A stretch of 64,000 nucleotides of DNA from assembly GCF_018449655.1 (NCBI RefSeq), contig NZ_JAAVUX010000011.1:105830-169829 (forward strand). Reading direction: 5' to 3'. This stretch comes from Pseudomonas sp. dw_358 (GTDB lineage Bacteria; Pseudomonadota; Gammaproteobacteria; Pseudomonadales; Pseudomonadaceae). Below the pieces are notes generated by a model that made no database searches, was not told the origin of the DNA, and saw nothing but the letters and a program-made list of their open reading frames with translations. Made by a program: the position numbers and the translations under genes. Below are positions 41,592 to 50,323 of the stretch, piece by piece (position 1 is the stretch's first letter; every line of letters begins with the position of its first letter).

Positions 41592-43762
41592 GGCTTTCCT
41601 CGAGGCAGAAGGTGGGCGGGTTGCCAGCGGTTCAGCCACAGGGCATTAAGCACCACGCTGACACTGGAGAGTGCCATGGCACAACCGGCCAGTACCGGGC
41701 TGAGCCAACCGGCGGCGGCGAGCGGTATGCCCACAAGGTTGTAGAAAAATGCCCAGAACAGGTTCTGGCGAATCTTCCCGTAGGTAAGGCGACAGATATC
41801 CAATGCGGCCGGCACCAGTTGCGGATCGCTGCGCATCAAGGTGATACCGGCTGTCTGCATGGCCACGTCGGTGCCGCTGGCCATGGCCAGACCCAGGTCG
41901 GCGCTGGCCAGCGCGGGGGCATCGTTGATGCCATCGCCGACCATGGCGACCACGTGCTCGCGTTTCAGCGCGTTGATGACTGCGGCCTTGCCTTCCGGCA
42001 AAACCTGAGCGTGAACCTGATCGATCCCCGCGGCCGTGGCCACCTTCGCGGCGCTGCCAGCGTTGTCGCCTGTCAGCAGGTGGCAAGCGATGGCCCGGCT
42101 TGACAACTGCGCCACGGCTTGCCTGGCGCCGTGGCGAAGGTCGTCACCAAAGGCGAGTCGACCTAAGACGCGCGCCTGCGGCCCGGTTTCGATCAACCAG
42201 GAAACGCTGTAGCCGTCAGCCTCCCAGGCGTCAGCCGAGCGGCCAGCGGCCAGTCCGTGCTCTTCCAGCAAGCGGCGATTGCCCAGCGCCAACGCCTGCG
42301 ACTCGACCTGCCCGGCAATACCGCGCCCGGCCAGCGCCTGGCTGTGGCTGACGGCGGGCACGGACAAGCCTCGACGCTGGCACAGGCTGGACACGGCGCG
42401 TGCCAGCGGGTGCTCGCTGCCTTGCTGCAGGGCGCCGGCCAGCCGCACCAGCGAGTCTTCGCTGCCCACGGCTTCAAGGTGAACCACTTGGGGTGCGCCC
42501 AAGGTCAGGGTGCCGGTCTTGTCGAACACGACGCAGTCCACGGCTCGCGCGTGTTCGAGGACATGGCTGTCCTTGATCAGAATCCCATGGCGCGCCGCCG
42601 CGCCGGTGCCTGCCATGATGGCAACCGGCGTGGCCAGACCCAGCGCGCATGGACAGGCGATAACCAGTACCGACACGGCATTGATGATCGCCACTTGCGC
42701 AGCGGCACCGGCCAGCAGCCAGCCGAACAAGGTCAGCAGGGCCAAGGCCAGTACCACCGGCACGAACACCCGGCTGACGCGATCCACCAGTTGCTGGATT
42801 GGCGGTTTTTCCGCCTGAGCGTCCTCCACCAGTCGGACGATCCGCGCCAGGGTGGTTTCGCTGCCCAAGGCCAGGACCTTGACACGCAACCGGCCCTCGC
42901 CGTTCAGCGCGCCGCCGGTCACCCGGTCGCCGGGCTGTTTGGGCACTGGCAACGACTCGCCGCTGATCAACGCCTCGTTGGCGTGGCTGCGACCCTCGAT
43001 GATCTCGCCGTCGGCGGCGAAGCGCGCGCCCGGCTTGACCACCAATATGTCCCCAAGCCGCAGGGCCTTGATGGCCACGGTCTCAAGCTGCCCATCGGCC
43101 TCGCGCAGCGCTTCGTCACCGGCCAGGCCTTGCAGGTCGCGCAGTGCGCGAGTGGTCTGCTGCCGGGCCCGGGTCTCGAGGTATTTACCCAAAAGCACCA
43201 GCGCGATCACCATGGCCGAGGCTTCAAAATAAAGATGGGGCGGGTGGGCACGGGTCAGCCACAGGTAGAGACTCAGGCCATAAGCGCTGGTCGTGCCCAC
43301 GACCACCAGCAGGTCCATGTTGCCATCCAGCGTGCGCAACGCGCGCCAGGCGGCGCTGTAGAAGCGAGCGCCGATCACGAACTGCACCGGGGTCGCCAGG
43401 GCCAGTTCAACCCACGCTGGCCACATCCAGTGCACCCCAAAGGCTTGCAGCAGCATCGGCACCAGCAACGGCACGGCCAGCAGCAGTGCAAGCGTCAGGC
43501 TGAGGCGATCATGATGGCTCTTGCGCACTTGAGTGTCGGCCTGCAGCGTCAGAGTGGCCCCGTAACCGGCCCGTTCGATGGCGGCGATCAGGGCCTCGGT
43601 CGGTTGTGGCGCGCTGAGCTGCACGTGGACCCGCTCGCTGGCCAGGTTGACGCTGGCCTGCATGACACCAGGGACTTTTTTCAGCGCTCGCTCCACCCTC
43701 CCAGCGCAGTTGGCGCAGGTCATGCCGTCAATGGACAGGTCCAGGCTGGGAAGCTTTTGCAT
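41588..43762 (-). CDS. copA: CopA, P1B-type Cu(I)-exporting ATPase
   Basis: This 724-residue inner-membrane pump exports monovalent copper from the cytoplasm. It has one N-terminal metal-binding domain (GMTCANC, Cys16/Cys19) where many homologues have two. The transmembrane metal site CPC lies at 370-372, the phosphorylation site Asp414 in DKTGT, SEHPLARAV in the nucleotide domain, and GDGINDAPALA. C-terminal FFYN and MALSSVSVV motifs are typical of Cu+-ATPases. It forms copA-cueR with a CueR-type promoter directly upstream. Confidence 0.96.
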   Translation of the reverse strand: MQKLPSLDLSIDGMTCANCAGRVERALKKVPGVMQASVNLASERVHVQLSAPQPTEALIAAIERAGYGATLTLQADTQVRKSHHDRLSLTLALLLAVPLLVPMLLQAFGVHWMWPAWVELALATPVQFVIGARFYSAAWRALRTLDGNMDLLVVVGTTSAYGLSLYLWLTRAHPPHLYFEASAMVIALVLLGKYLETRARQQTTRALRDLQGLAGDEALREADGQLETVAIKALRLGDILVVKPGARFAADGEIIEGRSHANEALISGESLPVPKQPGDRVTGGALNGEGRLRVKVLALGSETTLARIVRLVEDAQAEKPPIQQLVDRVSRVFVPVVLALALLTLFGWLLAGAAAQVAIINAVSVLVIACPCALGLATPVAIMAGTGAAARHGILIKDSHVLEHARAVDCVVFDKTGTLTLGAPQVVHLEAVGSEDSLVRLAGALQQGSEHPLARAVSSLCQRRGLSVPAVSHSQALAGRGIAGQVESQALALGNRRLLEEHGLAAGRSADAWEADGYSVSWLIETGPQARVLGRLAFGDDLRHGARQAVAQLSSRAIACHLLTGDNAGSAAKVATAAGIDQVHAQVLPEGKAAVINALKREHVVAMVGDGINDAPALASADLGLAMASGTDVAMQTAGITLMRSDPQLVPAALDICRLTYGKIRQNLFWAFFYNLVGIPLAAAGWLSPVLAGCAMALSSVSVVLNALWLNRWQPAHLLPRGKP

Positions 43763-43788
43763 GGGGCAACCTCTTCAAATTAGCCCCT

Positions 43789-43819
43789 AGTTTCAACCTT
43801 CACCCCTTGGCAAGGTCAA
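43789..43819 (-). promoter_or_regulatory. CueR-type promoter of copA-cueR
   Basis: On the minus strand TTGACC (43819-43814) is followed by a 19-nt spacer and GAAACT as -10. The spacer carries the interrupted dyad ACCTT...AAGGT (43796-43816, 21 bp). The overlong spacer with ACCTT/AAGGT half-sites is the known CueR/MerR activation architecture. Confidence 0.88.
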
Positions 43820-43821
43820 GC

Positions 43822-44208
43822 TCAATAAGTCACAGGGGCGGGCTTGAGGTACAGCCCGGCGGTGCTGACCGCAATCCGGTACTTCTGAATGTCCCCGGCC
43901 CGCAGCGTGACCTCGGTGTCGGCCGGTTCCTGCATGCCCGGCGAGCAGCCCGGTGCCTGTCCAGGCAGGTAGCTCAAGCGGATCGAGCTCTTGCCCGGCG
44001 GCAGGTTGAACGAGGCGGATTGCTCCTGGAACAGCCGACCGATGAGCTGACCTTGAAGATAGATGCCGATCTCGCAACTGCTGGCCACCTCCAGGCGTTC
44101 CCGGGAAATGATCAGAATGCCGTAATCCTGCCTGTCCTCGGCGCCCGCCCCGGGAACGATGCCGGCCAGGCCTAAAATGGCTGCAAGGCACAATGCTGAC
44201 CAGCGCAT
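43822..44208 (-). CDS. Secreted/periplasmic protein of unknown function
   Basis: This 128-residue protein starts at 44208 with a Sec signal peptide (LCLAAILGLAGIVPGAGA). The mature part has two cysteines (SSCEIGIYLQGQL and APGCSPGM) that could form a disulfide, and a beta-rich pattern. It has no metal-rich motif. It lies between the divergent copA and copZ promoters, on the copA side, and its stop abuts the copA promoter. Whether it belongs to copper homeostasis is unknown. Confidence 0.72.
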   Translation of the reverse strand: MRWSALCLAAILGLAGIVPGAGAEDRQDYGILIISRERLEVASSCEIGIYLQGQLIGRLFQEQSASFNLPPGKSSIRLSYLPGQAPGCSPGMQEPADTEVTLRAGDIQKYRIAVSTAGLYLKPAPVTY

Positions 44209-44304
44209 GGTTAATCTCCTGCTCAGTGGGGGATGAAGGGTGCAACACACTTCAGCTTGGCCGAGGTGCGTGATGATTTCCAGCCCGGCCGAAGTGGGTA
44301 AAAC

Positions 44305-44335
44305 TTGACCTTGACCCGATGGTAAGGTCGATTGT
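44305..44335 (+). promoter_or_regulatory. CueR-type promoter of copZ
   Basis: TTGACC (44305-44310), a 19-nt spacer and GATTGT (44330-44335). The dyad ACCTT...AAGGT spans 44308-44328 (21 bp), with the same half-sites and spacing as the copA element. It lies about 30 nt upstream of copZ. Confidence 0.87.
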
Positions 44336-44365
44336 GCATTTTTCCATGTTCAGGAGCGAGTCATC

Positions 44366-44563
44366 ATGCAGGAATTCAAGGTGCAAGGCATGACGTGCGG
44401 ACACTGTGTACGGGCCATTACCTCGGCGATCACCGAGGCCGATCCCCAGGCTCGGGTCGAGGTCGAACTGGCCGGCGGGCGAGTGGCGGTGGACTCGACG
44501 TTGGCGGCGCAGGCCTTGATCGAACTGATCGAAGGCGAGGGCTACGCGGCGCATCGGGCATGA
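44366..44563 (+). CDS. copZ: CopZ-like copper chaperone (HMA domain)
   Basis: This 65-residue single heavy-metal-associated domain has the metal-binding motif GMTCGHC (Cys11, Cys14) and the ferredoxin-like fold pattern ending in GEGYAAH. It should bind Cu(I) in the cytoplasm and deliver it to CopA. A CueR promoter lies directly upstream, and the ATG follows CAGGAG. It is divergent from copA-cueR with one small gene between. Confidence 0.92.
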   Translation: MQEFKVQGMTCGHCVRAITSAITEADPQARVEVELAGGRVAVDSTLAAQALIELIEGEGYAAHRA

Positions 44564-44625
44564 CGCCGGTCACGCTGCACAGGTAAACTCGGCGGTTTTC
44601 CTATCTGCTGTCGCCTGGATACCCG

Positions 44626-45807
44626 ATGAACCTTCGTACCATTCTGATCCTGGGGGCGCTGAGCGCCTTCGGCCCGCTGGCGATTGATTACTACTTGCCG
44701 GGTTTTTCCGCCATTGCCCAGGCCTTCGGTACAGACGAACAGCATGTGCAGATCACGCTGGCCGTGTATTTCCTCGGCTTGTCCATTGGCCAGTTGATCT
44801 ACGGTCCGATTGCCGACCGCTTTGGTCGCCGCGTGCCGTTGCTGGTCGGGGTCACACTGTTCAGCGTGGCGTCCCTGGCCTGTGCGTTCGCGCCAAGCCT
44901 GGAGTGGTTGATTGCCGCGCGGTTTATCCAGGCCCTGGGCGGTTGCGCCGGCATGGTGTTGTCGCGGGCCATCGTCAGCGATAAATGCGATGCCGTGGGT
45001 TCGGCCAAGGTGTTCTCGCAACTGATGCTGGTCATGGGCCTGGCGCCGATATTGGCGCCCATGTTGGGTGGTCTGCTGGTCAACACCCTGGGCTGGCGCT
45101 GGATCTTTGCTTCGCTGACGTTGTTCAGCGCTGGCGCTCTGGTTTGCGTGATTCTCGGGCTGCCGGAAAGCCTGCCTGCCAGCCACCCCCGGCAACCCTT
45201 GAGCGGGGCTATCGGGCGCTACGGCCGCTTGTTGGTGCACCCCACCTTTCTGGGCTATGCGCTGACCGGCGCCATCGCCATGGCGGGCATGTTTGCCTAC
45301 GTGGCGGGTTCACCGTTCGTGTTCATCAAGCTCTATGGCGTGCCGGCCGAGCACTACGGCTGGCTGTTCGGGAGCAATGCCGCCGGTTTCATCATCGTGG
45401 CCCAGATCAATGCGCGGCTGTTGGCCAGGCGTGGGCCTGCCTGGCTGCTGGGCAAGGCACTGTTCGTCTATCTCGCGGCCGGGGCCGTGCTGCTGGGCGT
45501 CGTGGCGCTGCACACCGCACAGCTATGGCCACTGTTGATCCCGCTGTTTGTCTGCATCGCCAGCCTGGGCTGCATTATCCCCAACGCTTCGGCCTGCGCC
45601 ATGAGCGGCCAGGGCCGTCACGCGGGCAGTGCGTCGGCCTTGCTCGGTTGCATCCAGTTCAGCGTCGCGGCCGGTGCCGCCAGCCTGGTGGGGGTGCTCT
45701 ACGACGGCACAGCGCACCCTATGGCGCTGGTCATGACCACCTGCGCGCTGCTGGCGGTCATTATCGGTGTGCTGACAGCGCGCAGGGTGCACCGCGCCCA
45801 AGGCTGA
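44626..45807 (+). CDS. Bcr/CflA family multidrug efflux MFS transporter
   Basis: This 393-residue major facilitator has 12 predicted helices. The Bcr/CflA-type N-terminus is LGALSAFGPLAIDYYLPGF. The motif-A loop between helices 2 and 3 is GPIADRFGRRVPLLVG, and helix 5 has the proton-antiporter motif region GLAPILAPMLGG. It probably exports hydrophobic drugs such as bicyclomycin or chloramphenicol, or cellular metabolites. It follows copZ by 62 nt but has no copper signature. Confidence 0.93.
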   Translation: MNLRTILILGALSAFGPLAIDYYLPGFSAIAQAFGTDEQHVQITLAVYFLGLSIGQLIYGPIADRFGRRVPLLVGVTLFSVASLACAFAPSLEWLIAARFIQALGGCAGMVLSRAIVSDKCDAVGSAKVFSQLMLVMGLAPILAPMLGGLLVNTLGWRWIFASLTLFSAGALVCVILGLPESLPASHPRQPLSGAIGRYGRLLVHPTFLGYALTGAIAMAGMFAYVAGSPFVFIKLYGVPAEHYGWLFGSNAAGFIIVAQINARLLARRGPAWLLGKALFVYLAAGAVLLGVVALHTAQLWPLLIPLFVCIASLGCIIPNASACAMSGQGRHAGSASALLGCIQFSVAAGAASLVGVLYDGTAHPMALVMTTCALLAVIIGVLTARRVHRAQG

Positions 45808-45809
45808 TA

Positions 45810-46001
45810 TCAGGCGCTGCGTTGTCGGTTGCGTACCGGCAGCGCATGGGGCGCTCGCAGCCGCGCCTGCAAGGTCTCCACGAAGGCGCAGGCCTGCGCT
45901 TCGCTGCGGAATGAAACCACGTGCTGGTCCATCCGGACTTGCCACGGGTAGCGGCTGTTCTTGCCGGCGAAGGTTTTGGATTCGGTGATGGCGATTTTCA
46001 T
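45810..46001 (-). CDS. Small conserved-looking protein of unknown function
   Basis: This 63-residue basic protein starts at 46001 after a strong GAGGAAG ribosome site 8 nt upstream. It reads MKIAITESKTFAGKNSRYPW at the start and contains VSFRSEAQACAFVETLQARL, a likely helix. It has no signal peptide. I recall similar small proteins in pseudomonads, but no function. It is convergent with the Bcr/CflA gene, with only 2 nt between stops. Confidence 0.65.
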   Translation of the reverse strand: MKIAITESKTFAGKNSRYPWQVRMDQHVVSFRSEAQACAFVETLQARLRAPHALPVRNRQRSA

Positions 46002-46219
46002 CGGGCACTTCCTCGGAGTGGGCAAATGTGACCCAGTCTAGCTGCGGATCGAAAAAACGCAGGACCGTATTTTTCCAGGCGATCAACGGTCGTCTTTGGG
46101 TCAGACCCTGCCTTGGAAAACCCTTGAATCAAATTCTCCAATGCGCGGCGGTGTAGCTTTCCAGCACCGTTCGTGTAGGCAATAGCCCTGGCGACACGCA
46201 CTTGTTTTTTTCGTCCCAT
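45998..46219 (-). CDS. Possible small basic ORF overlapping the next gene (uncertain)
   Basis: A 73-residue frame starts at the ATG at 46219 (MGRKKQVRVARAIAYTNGAG) and ends in a 4-nt ATGA overlap with the small gene downstream, which would suit translational coupling. It is rich in Arg/Lys. The surrounding DNA is visibly lower in GC than its neighbours and holds the dyad GGGTCAGACCC at 46098-46108. It may be a chance frame or a mobile-element relic. Confidence 0.3.
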   Translation of the reverse strand: MGRKKQVRVARAIAYTNGAGKLHRRALENLIQGFSKAGSDPKTTVDRLEKYGPAFFRSAARLGHICPLRGSAR

Positions 46220-46421
46220 GCTCTCGAAGCCTTGGCCGTGGGGGCCGCAGCAGATCGCCGCTTTCCTTCGGCACGATTTCCGTGTGGTGAAAAAAGCCGA
46301 GGGTTGGCGTAGCGCCGCATGGGCTTGTGAAAACCTCCGCGACCCAGCGAAGCAAACCGTTTGCTCAGCCATATACTGATGCCTGTCTTGTCGATGCAAG
46401 CGTTCAACAGGGAGTGAATCC
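46220..46421. other. Low-GC intergenic remainder upstream of the ArsR-like gene
   Basis: This stretch, together with 46026-46219, forms a gap of about 400 nt without a convincing gene. Short frames here are inconsistent with one another. It must hold the promoter of the ArsR-like gene, but I see no clear -35/-10 pair. No tRNA-like fold is evident. Confidence 0.4.
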
Positions 46422-47102
46422 ATGCAGTACATACCGAGCATCAGTCAGATCGCCACGTTGCTGGCCGACCCTAAGCGCAGTGCCATGATCTGGGCGTTGA
46501 TCGACGGCACCGCACGGGGTGCCGATGATCTGGCGCGCCTGGCCGGCCTGAGTCCTTCGTCGGCCAGTGCACACTTGTCGCGTCTGTCTTCCGGGGGCTT
46601 GTTGACATTGGAGGCCCGGGGTCGCAAACGCTTCTTTCGCCTGGCCGCTCCCGAAGTGGGCAGGGCCGTGGAAGCGCTCGCCTGTGTCAGTGCCGGACAC
46701 TCGCCCGCTTCGGTTCCTGCTCAGCCAGGCGCGTCCTTGTCATTGCGTCGAGCCCGCCTCTGCTCGGACCACCTTGGCGGCGAGTTGGCCACCGATCTGT
46801 ATCAACAGTTGCTGGCGGGAGGCTGGCTGGAGCGGATTGACAACAACCTGATCGTGACGCCCCTGGGGGCTGCCGGATTTGCCCGGCGCGGGATCTTCAT
46901 CGACGCCTTGGCGACCCGTCAGCGGCAGAGCATGTGCCAGTGCAGCGACTGGAGCGAGGGCCGCCCGCACCTTGGGGGCGCGCTGGGTGCGAGTCTGATG
47001 ACACTGTTCCAGCAGTCGGGCTGGCTGCGCAGTACGGAATCCAGCCATGTACTGCGTGTCACCGACATCGGGCTGCGAGAGATCGGCCGCCTGGGGCGCT
47101 AG
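46422..47102 (+). CDS. ArsR-family winged-helix regulator
   Basis: This 226-residue regulator has an N-terminal ArsR winged helix (about 1-80: IATLLADPKRSAMIWALIDG, then LAGLSPSSASAHLSRLSSGG). The C-terminal region of about 120 residues is longer than in metal-sensing ArsR proteins and lacks their classical metal-site motif, although SMCQCSDW contains two cysteines. The signal sensed is unknown. It has a GGAG ribosome site. Neighbouring genes do not reveal a target. Confidence 0.88.
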   Translation: MQYIPSISQIATLLADPKRSAMIWALIDGTARGADDLARLAGLSPSSASAHLSRLSSGGLLTLEARGRKRFFRLAAPEVGRAVEALACVSAGHSPASVPAQPGASLSLRRARLCSDHLGGELATDLYQQLLAGGWLERIDNNLIVTPLGAAGFARRGIFIDALATRQRQSMCQCSDWSEGRPHLGGALGASLMTLFQQSGWLRSTESSHVLRVTDIGLREIGRLGR

Positions 47103-47123
47103 GGCCGCCGTCTCGCGGCGGGG

Positions 47124-48074
47124 TCAACGCACCAGGCGTGCGTCCAGGCTGTTCTGGGCCAGGCGTCGGGCCTGGTCTTGAGTCATCCCCAGGTCGGTGT
47201 ACAGCGCATGGAAGTTTTCTGTGACGTAGCCGCCGAAATAGGCCGGATCGTCAGAGTTGACCGTCACTTTCACACCGCGCTCGAGCATATCGAGAATGTT
47301 GTGCTGGCTCATGTGGTCGAACACGCACAGCTTGGTGTTGGACAGCGGGCAGACTGTCAGCGGGATCTGTTCGTCGATGATGCGTTGCATCAGCCGTTCA
47401 TCTTCGATGGCCCGCACGCCGTGATCGATCCGCTGGATCTTGAGCAGGTCCAGGGCTTCCCAGATGTATTCCGGCGGCCCTTCCTCACCGGCGTGGGCCA
47501 CGGTCAACAGGCCCTCTGCGCGAGCACGGTCGAACACCCGCACGAACTTGCTCGGCGGGTGGCCGACTTCGGAGCTGTCCAGGCCCACGGCGACAAAGGC
47601 ATCGCGAAACGGCAGGGCCTGGTCGAGGGTCTTCTGCGCTTCTTCTTCGCTCAGGTGGCGCAGGAAGCTGAGGATCAGGCCGCTGCCGATGTCCAGTTGC
47701 TGTTTGCCATCCTTGAGCGCCTGGCTGATGCCGGTCATGACCACTTCGAAGGGGATGCCGCGGTCGGTGTGGGTCTGGGGGTCGAAGAAGGGCTCGGTGT
47801 GGATCACGTTCTGCGCCTTGCAGCGCTGCAGGTAGGCCCAGGTCAGGTCATAGAAGTCCTGCTCGGTGCGCAGCACGTCGGCGCCCTGATAGTACAGGTC
47901 GAGGAACTCCTGCAAATTATTGAAGGCGTAAGCGCTGCGCAACCCTTCGACGTCGGCCCAGGGCAGGGCGATCTTGTTGCGTTCGGCCAGGGCGAACAGC
48001 AATTCGGGCTCCAGCGAGCCCTCCAGGTGCATGTGCAGTTCTGCCTTGGGCAGCGCGTTGAGCCAATCGTACAT
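47124..48074 (-). CDS. Adenine deaminase (adenosine deaminase-like family)
   Basis: This 316-residue amidohydrolase has the zinc ligands in AELHMHLEGS (His14, His16), a later VAHAGEEGPPEYIW, IDHGVRA, and SDDPAYFGGY. The sequence has the adenosine-deaminase fold, but its close counterpart in P. aeruginosa (PA0148) has been reported to act on adenine, giving hypoxanthine and ammonia. Purine-uptake and 8-oxoguanine deaminase genes nearby fit a purine nitrogen-salvage role. The adenosine versus adenine choice rests on that homologue. Confidence 0.9.
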   Translation of the reverse strand: MYDWLNALPKAELHMHLEGSLEPELLFALAERNKIALPWADVEGLRSAYAFNNLQEFLDLYYQGADVLRTEQDFYDLTWAYLQRCKAQNVIHTEPFFDPQTHTDRGIPFEVVMTGISQALKDGKQQLDIGSGLILSFLRHLSEEEAQKTLDQALPFRDAFVAVGLDSSEVGHPPSKFVRVFDRARAEGLLTVAHAGEEGPPEYIWEALDLLKIQRIDHGVRAIEDERLMQRIIDEQIPLTVCPLSNTKLCVFDHMSQHNILDMLERGVKVTVNSDDPAYFGGYVTENFHALYTDLGMTQDQARRLAQNSLDARLVR

Positions 48075-48128
48075 AGTCTTTTCTCTTCAGGTGCAAGCGC
48101 GGCATTCTACAGGAAGCTGACCGGCAGA

Positions 48129-49097
48129 TCAGTTCGACGGTTCGCCTTGTCGTCGGTAAGCATAGGTATCGGCAAAGCGTGACAACAGAAAATCAGCGCA
48201 GGTGGTCGGCGGGTACAAAGGTGGGTGCTCCGGGTCCTGACAACCGGGTAGGCACTGGATCGCAGTGTCCGGGTGCGGCTCGGCGAAAAACGGCATGGAA
48301 TAGCGATCCACCCCTGACGGGCTGATAACCCGGTGGGGCGTCGACACATACAGGTCGTTGCTCCATCGCGCCATCATGTCACCGAGGTTGACCACGAAGG
48401 TGCCTTCGATCGGCGGGGCGTCAATCCACTGGCCGTCGACATTGCGCACTTGCAGGCCGCCCACGCCGTCCTGATAGAGGAGGGTGATGCAGCCATAATC
48501 GGTGTGTGCACCAGCACCCCGTTGGGTTTCGGACGTGGCGGTGTGTCGGGGTGGGTAGTGGATCATGCGAAAGACACTGACCGGCTGCTCGAAGCGCTCG
48601 TCAAAGAAGGTCTGCGGCACACCCAGGGCGCCGGTCATGGCCCTGAGCAGGGTCTGGGCCAGCGCCTGCATATCCAGATAATGCGCTTGCATCAGCGCTT
48701 CCCAGCCCGGCAAGTCGGGATGACGATTGGGTCCGCGCAACGGCTTGCTCACGACGACCTCCGGATGGTCGGCGGGCAGATGCAGGCCCATGTCGAAGGT
48801 TTCCTTCAGGTCGCTGGGCAGGGTGGGGTCCAGTTGTTCGGTGGCAATCGCGCCGTAGCCTCGGTGGTGCAGGCTGCGGGTTATGTCGATGTCGAGCTTG
48901 CGCGCCAGTGGCAAGGCAAAAAAAGTCTTGGCGGCTGCATTCAGTGCCTCGATGCGCGCGGCGCTGATGGGGTGGCCCTTGATATAGAAAAATCCCCACT
49001 GCCGACAGGCTGCGTCGATAGCGCCTGCTACTTGCTGCGCGGCTTGCGGATCGCTCTGGTACAACGGGCCGATGTCGATGATCGGTAAGGCGTTCAT
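48129..49097 (-). CDS. 2OG-Fe(II) oxygenase of the isopenicillin N synthase family
   Basis: This 322-residue non-haem iron enzyme has the N-terminal DIOX_N pattern (LPIIDIGPLY, WGFFYIKGHPI) and the iron ligands HTDYG and HRVISP. The downstream Arg in DRYSMPFFAEP would bind 2-oxoglutarate. The usual partner gene order (adenine deaminase next door) matches PA0147-PA0148. The substrate is unknown; a purine or other nitrogen compound is a reasonable guess from context. Confidence 0.9.
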   Translation of the reverse strand: MNALPIIDIGPLYQSDPQAAQQVAGAIDAACRQWGFFYIKGHPISAARIEALNAAAKTFFALPLARKLDIDITRSLHHRGYGAIATEQLDPTLPSDLKETFDMGLHLPADHPEVVVSKPLRGPNRHPDLPGWEALMQAHYLDMQALAQTLLRAMTGALGVPQTFFDERFEQPVSVFRMIHYPPRHTATSETQRGAGAHTDYGCITLLYQDGVGGLQVRNVDGQWIDAPPIEGTFVVNLGDMMARWSNDLYVSTPHRVISPSGVDRYSMPFFAEPHPDTAIQCLPGCQDPEHPPLYPPTTCADFLLSRFADTYAYRRQGEPSN

Positions 49098-49127
49098 GGG
49101 CGGTGCATCCTTGGCGATTCGGCTGTC

Positions 49128-49155
49128 GCGCCGCAGGTGATTGATCCTGCGGCGC
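49128..49155 (-). terminator. GC-rich hairpin after the BMP gene
   Basis: GCGCCGCAGG (49128-49137) pairs perfectly with CCTGCGGCGC (49146-49155) around an 8-nt loop, 13 nt after the BMP-protein stop on the minus strand. There is no U-tract, so termination may be incomplete or the hairpin may protect the 3' end of an abundant mRNA. Confidence 0.6.
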
Positions 49156-49168
49156 CCCAGGTGCTGGC

Positions 49169-50248
49169 TTATTTCGGCATCTGTGCGGTGATGCCTTCGA
49201 CGTAGTAGTTCATCGATGCCAGTTCGGCGTTGGTCGCGTTGCTGCCAGCCGGGATTTTTTCGACCCCTGCCTGATCCTTGATCGGTCCGGTGAACGGTTT
49301 GAATTCACCGCTCTTGATGCTGGCGATCAGCGTCTCGGCCTCGGCCTTGACGTCCGCAGGCACCACGTTGCTGATCGGTAGCTCGACGGTGCCGTCGTTC
49401 AGACCGCCCCAGTAATCCTGAGACTTCCAAGTGCCGTCTAGCACTGCCTGGGTGCTGGCAATGTAGTGCGGAGCCCAGTTATTGACGATCGAGGTCAACA
49501 CGGACTTGGGCCCGAAGTGCGCCATGTCCGACGCGTAACCCACGGCGTAGACGCCACGGCGCTCGGCGGTCTGAATCGGGGCCGGGCTGTCGGTGTGCTG
49601 GAAGATCACGTCCACGCCCTGGTCCACCAGCGCGTTGGCGGCATCGGCCTCTTTGCCCGGGTCGAACCAGGAGTTGACCCAGACCACTTTCATCTCGGTG
49701 CCGGGGTTGTACTTGTTCAGGGCCAGTTGAATGGCGTTGATGTCACGGATGACTTCGGGAATCGGGAACGACGCGACGTAGCCGATCTTCTTGGTCTTGG
49801 TCATCTTGGCCGCGAGAAAGCCGCCGACGTAACGGCCTTCATAGGTGCGGGCCAGGTAGGTTCCCAGGTTCTTGTCCTGCTTGTAGCCGGTGGCATGCTC
49901 GAAGATCACCTTGGGAAACTGCTTGGCGACTTTCACTGTGGGGTTCATGTAACCGAAGGACGTGGTGAAAATCAGGTCGTACTTGTCTTTGGCCATGTCC
50001 CGGATGACCCGCTCGGCATCCGCGCCTTCAGCGACGTTTTCCACGTAGCGGGTGGTGATCTTGTCGCCCATCTGCGCTTCCAGCGCCTTGCGGCCTTGCT
50101 CGTGCTGATAGGTCCAGCCGTGGTCGCCGATTGGCCCGACGTAGACGAAGCCGACCTTCAGCGGCGCCGCACTGCTGGCCAGGGTGCTCGCCAGACCGAT
50201 GGCCGCGACCAGTGTCCCGAAGATTTTCTTGAATGGGCGTTTTTGCAT
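49169..50248 (-). CDS. BMP-family ABC transporter substrate-binding protein (nucleoside/purine)
   Basis: This 359-residue periplasmic protein has a Sec signal peptide (about 8-28, IFGTLVAAIGLASTLASSAA). The mature start is PLKVGFVYVGPIGDHGWTYQ, a classical BMP/PnrA motif, followed by KYDLIFTTSFGYM and VIFQHTDSPAPIQTAE. BMP proteins bind purine nucleosides or related bases. The matching ATPase and permeases lie 3-7 kb to the right. A sigma-54-type promoter lies about 60 bp upstream of the start. Confidence 0.93.
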   Translation of the reverse strand: MQKRPFKKIFGTLVAAIGLASTLASSAAPLKVGFVYVGPIGDHGWTYQHEQGRKALEAQMGDKITTRYVENVAEGADAERVIRDMAKDKYDLIFTTSFGYMNPTVKVAKQFPKVIFEHATGYKQDKNLGTYLARTYEGRYVGGFLAAKMTKTKKIGYVASFPIPEVIRDINAIQLALNKYNPGTEMKVVWVNSWFDPGKEADAANALVDQGVDVIFQHTDSPAPIQTAERRGVYAVGYASDMAHFGPKSVLTSIVNNWAPHYIASTQAVLDGTWKSQDYWGGLNDGTVELPISNVVPADVKAEAETLIASIKSGEFKPFTGPIKDQAGVEKIPAGSNATNAELASMNYYVEGITAQMPK

Positions 50249-50306
50249 GAATCACAAGCTCCGGTTGTTTTTCGAATAATGAGTTGCAGGATGCGGGGCA
50301 GGGCGA

Positions 50307-50323
50307 TGCAAAAAACTGACCAA
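50307..50323 (-). promoter_or_regulatory. Sigma-54 (RpoN) -24/-12 promoter of the BMP gene
   Basis: The minus strand reads TTGGTCAGTTTTTTGCA. The -24 GG (50321-50320) and -12 GC (50309-50308) are exactly 10 nt apart, and TTGCA fits the -12 consensus. Predicted transcription starts near 50296, about 48 nt before the ATG. An overlapping dyad CTGACCAACAGGACAG (50316-50331) could also bind a regulator. Confidence 0.75.
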
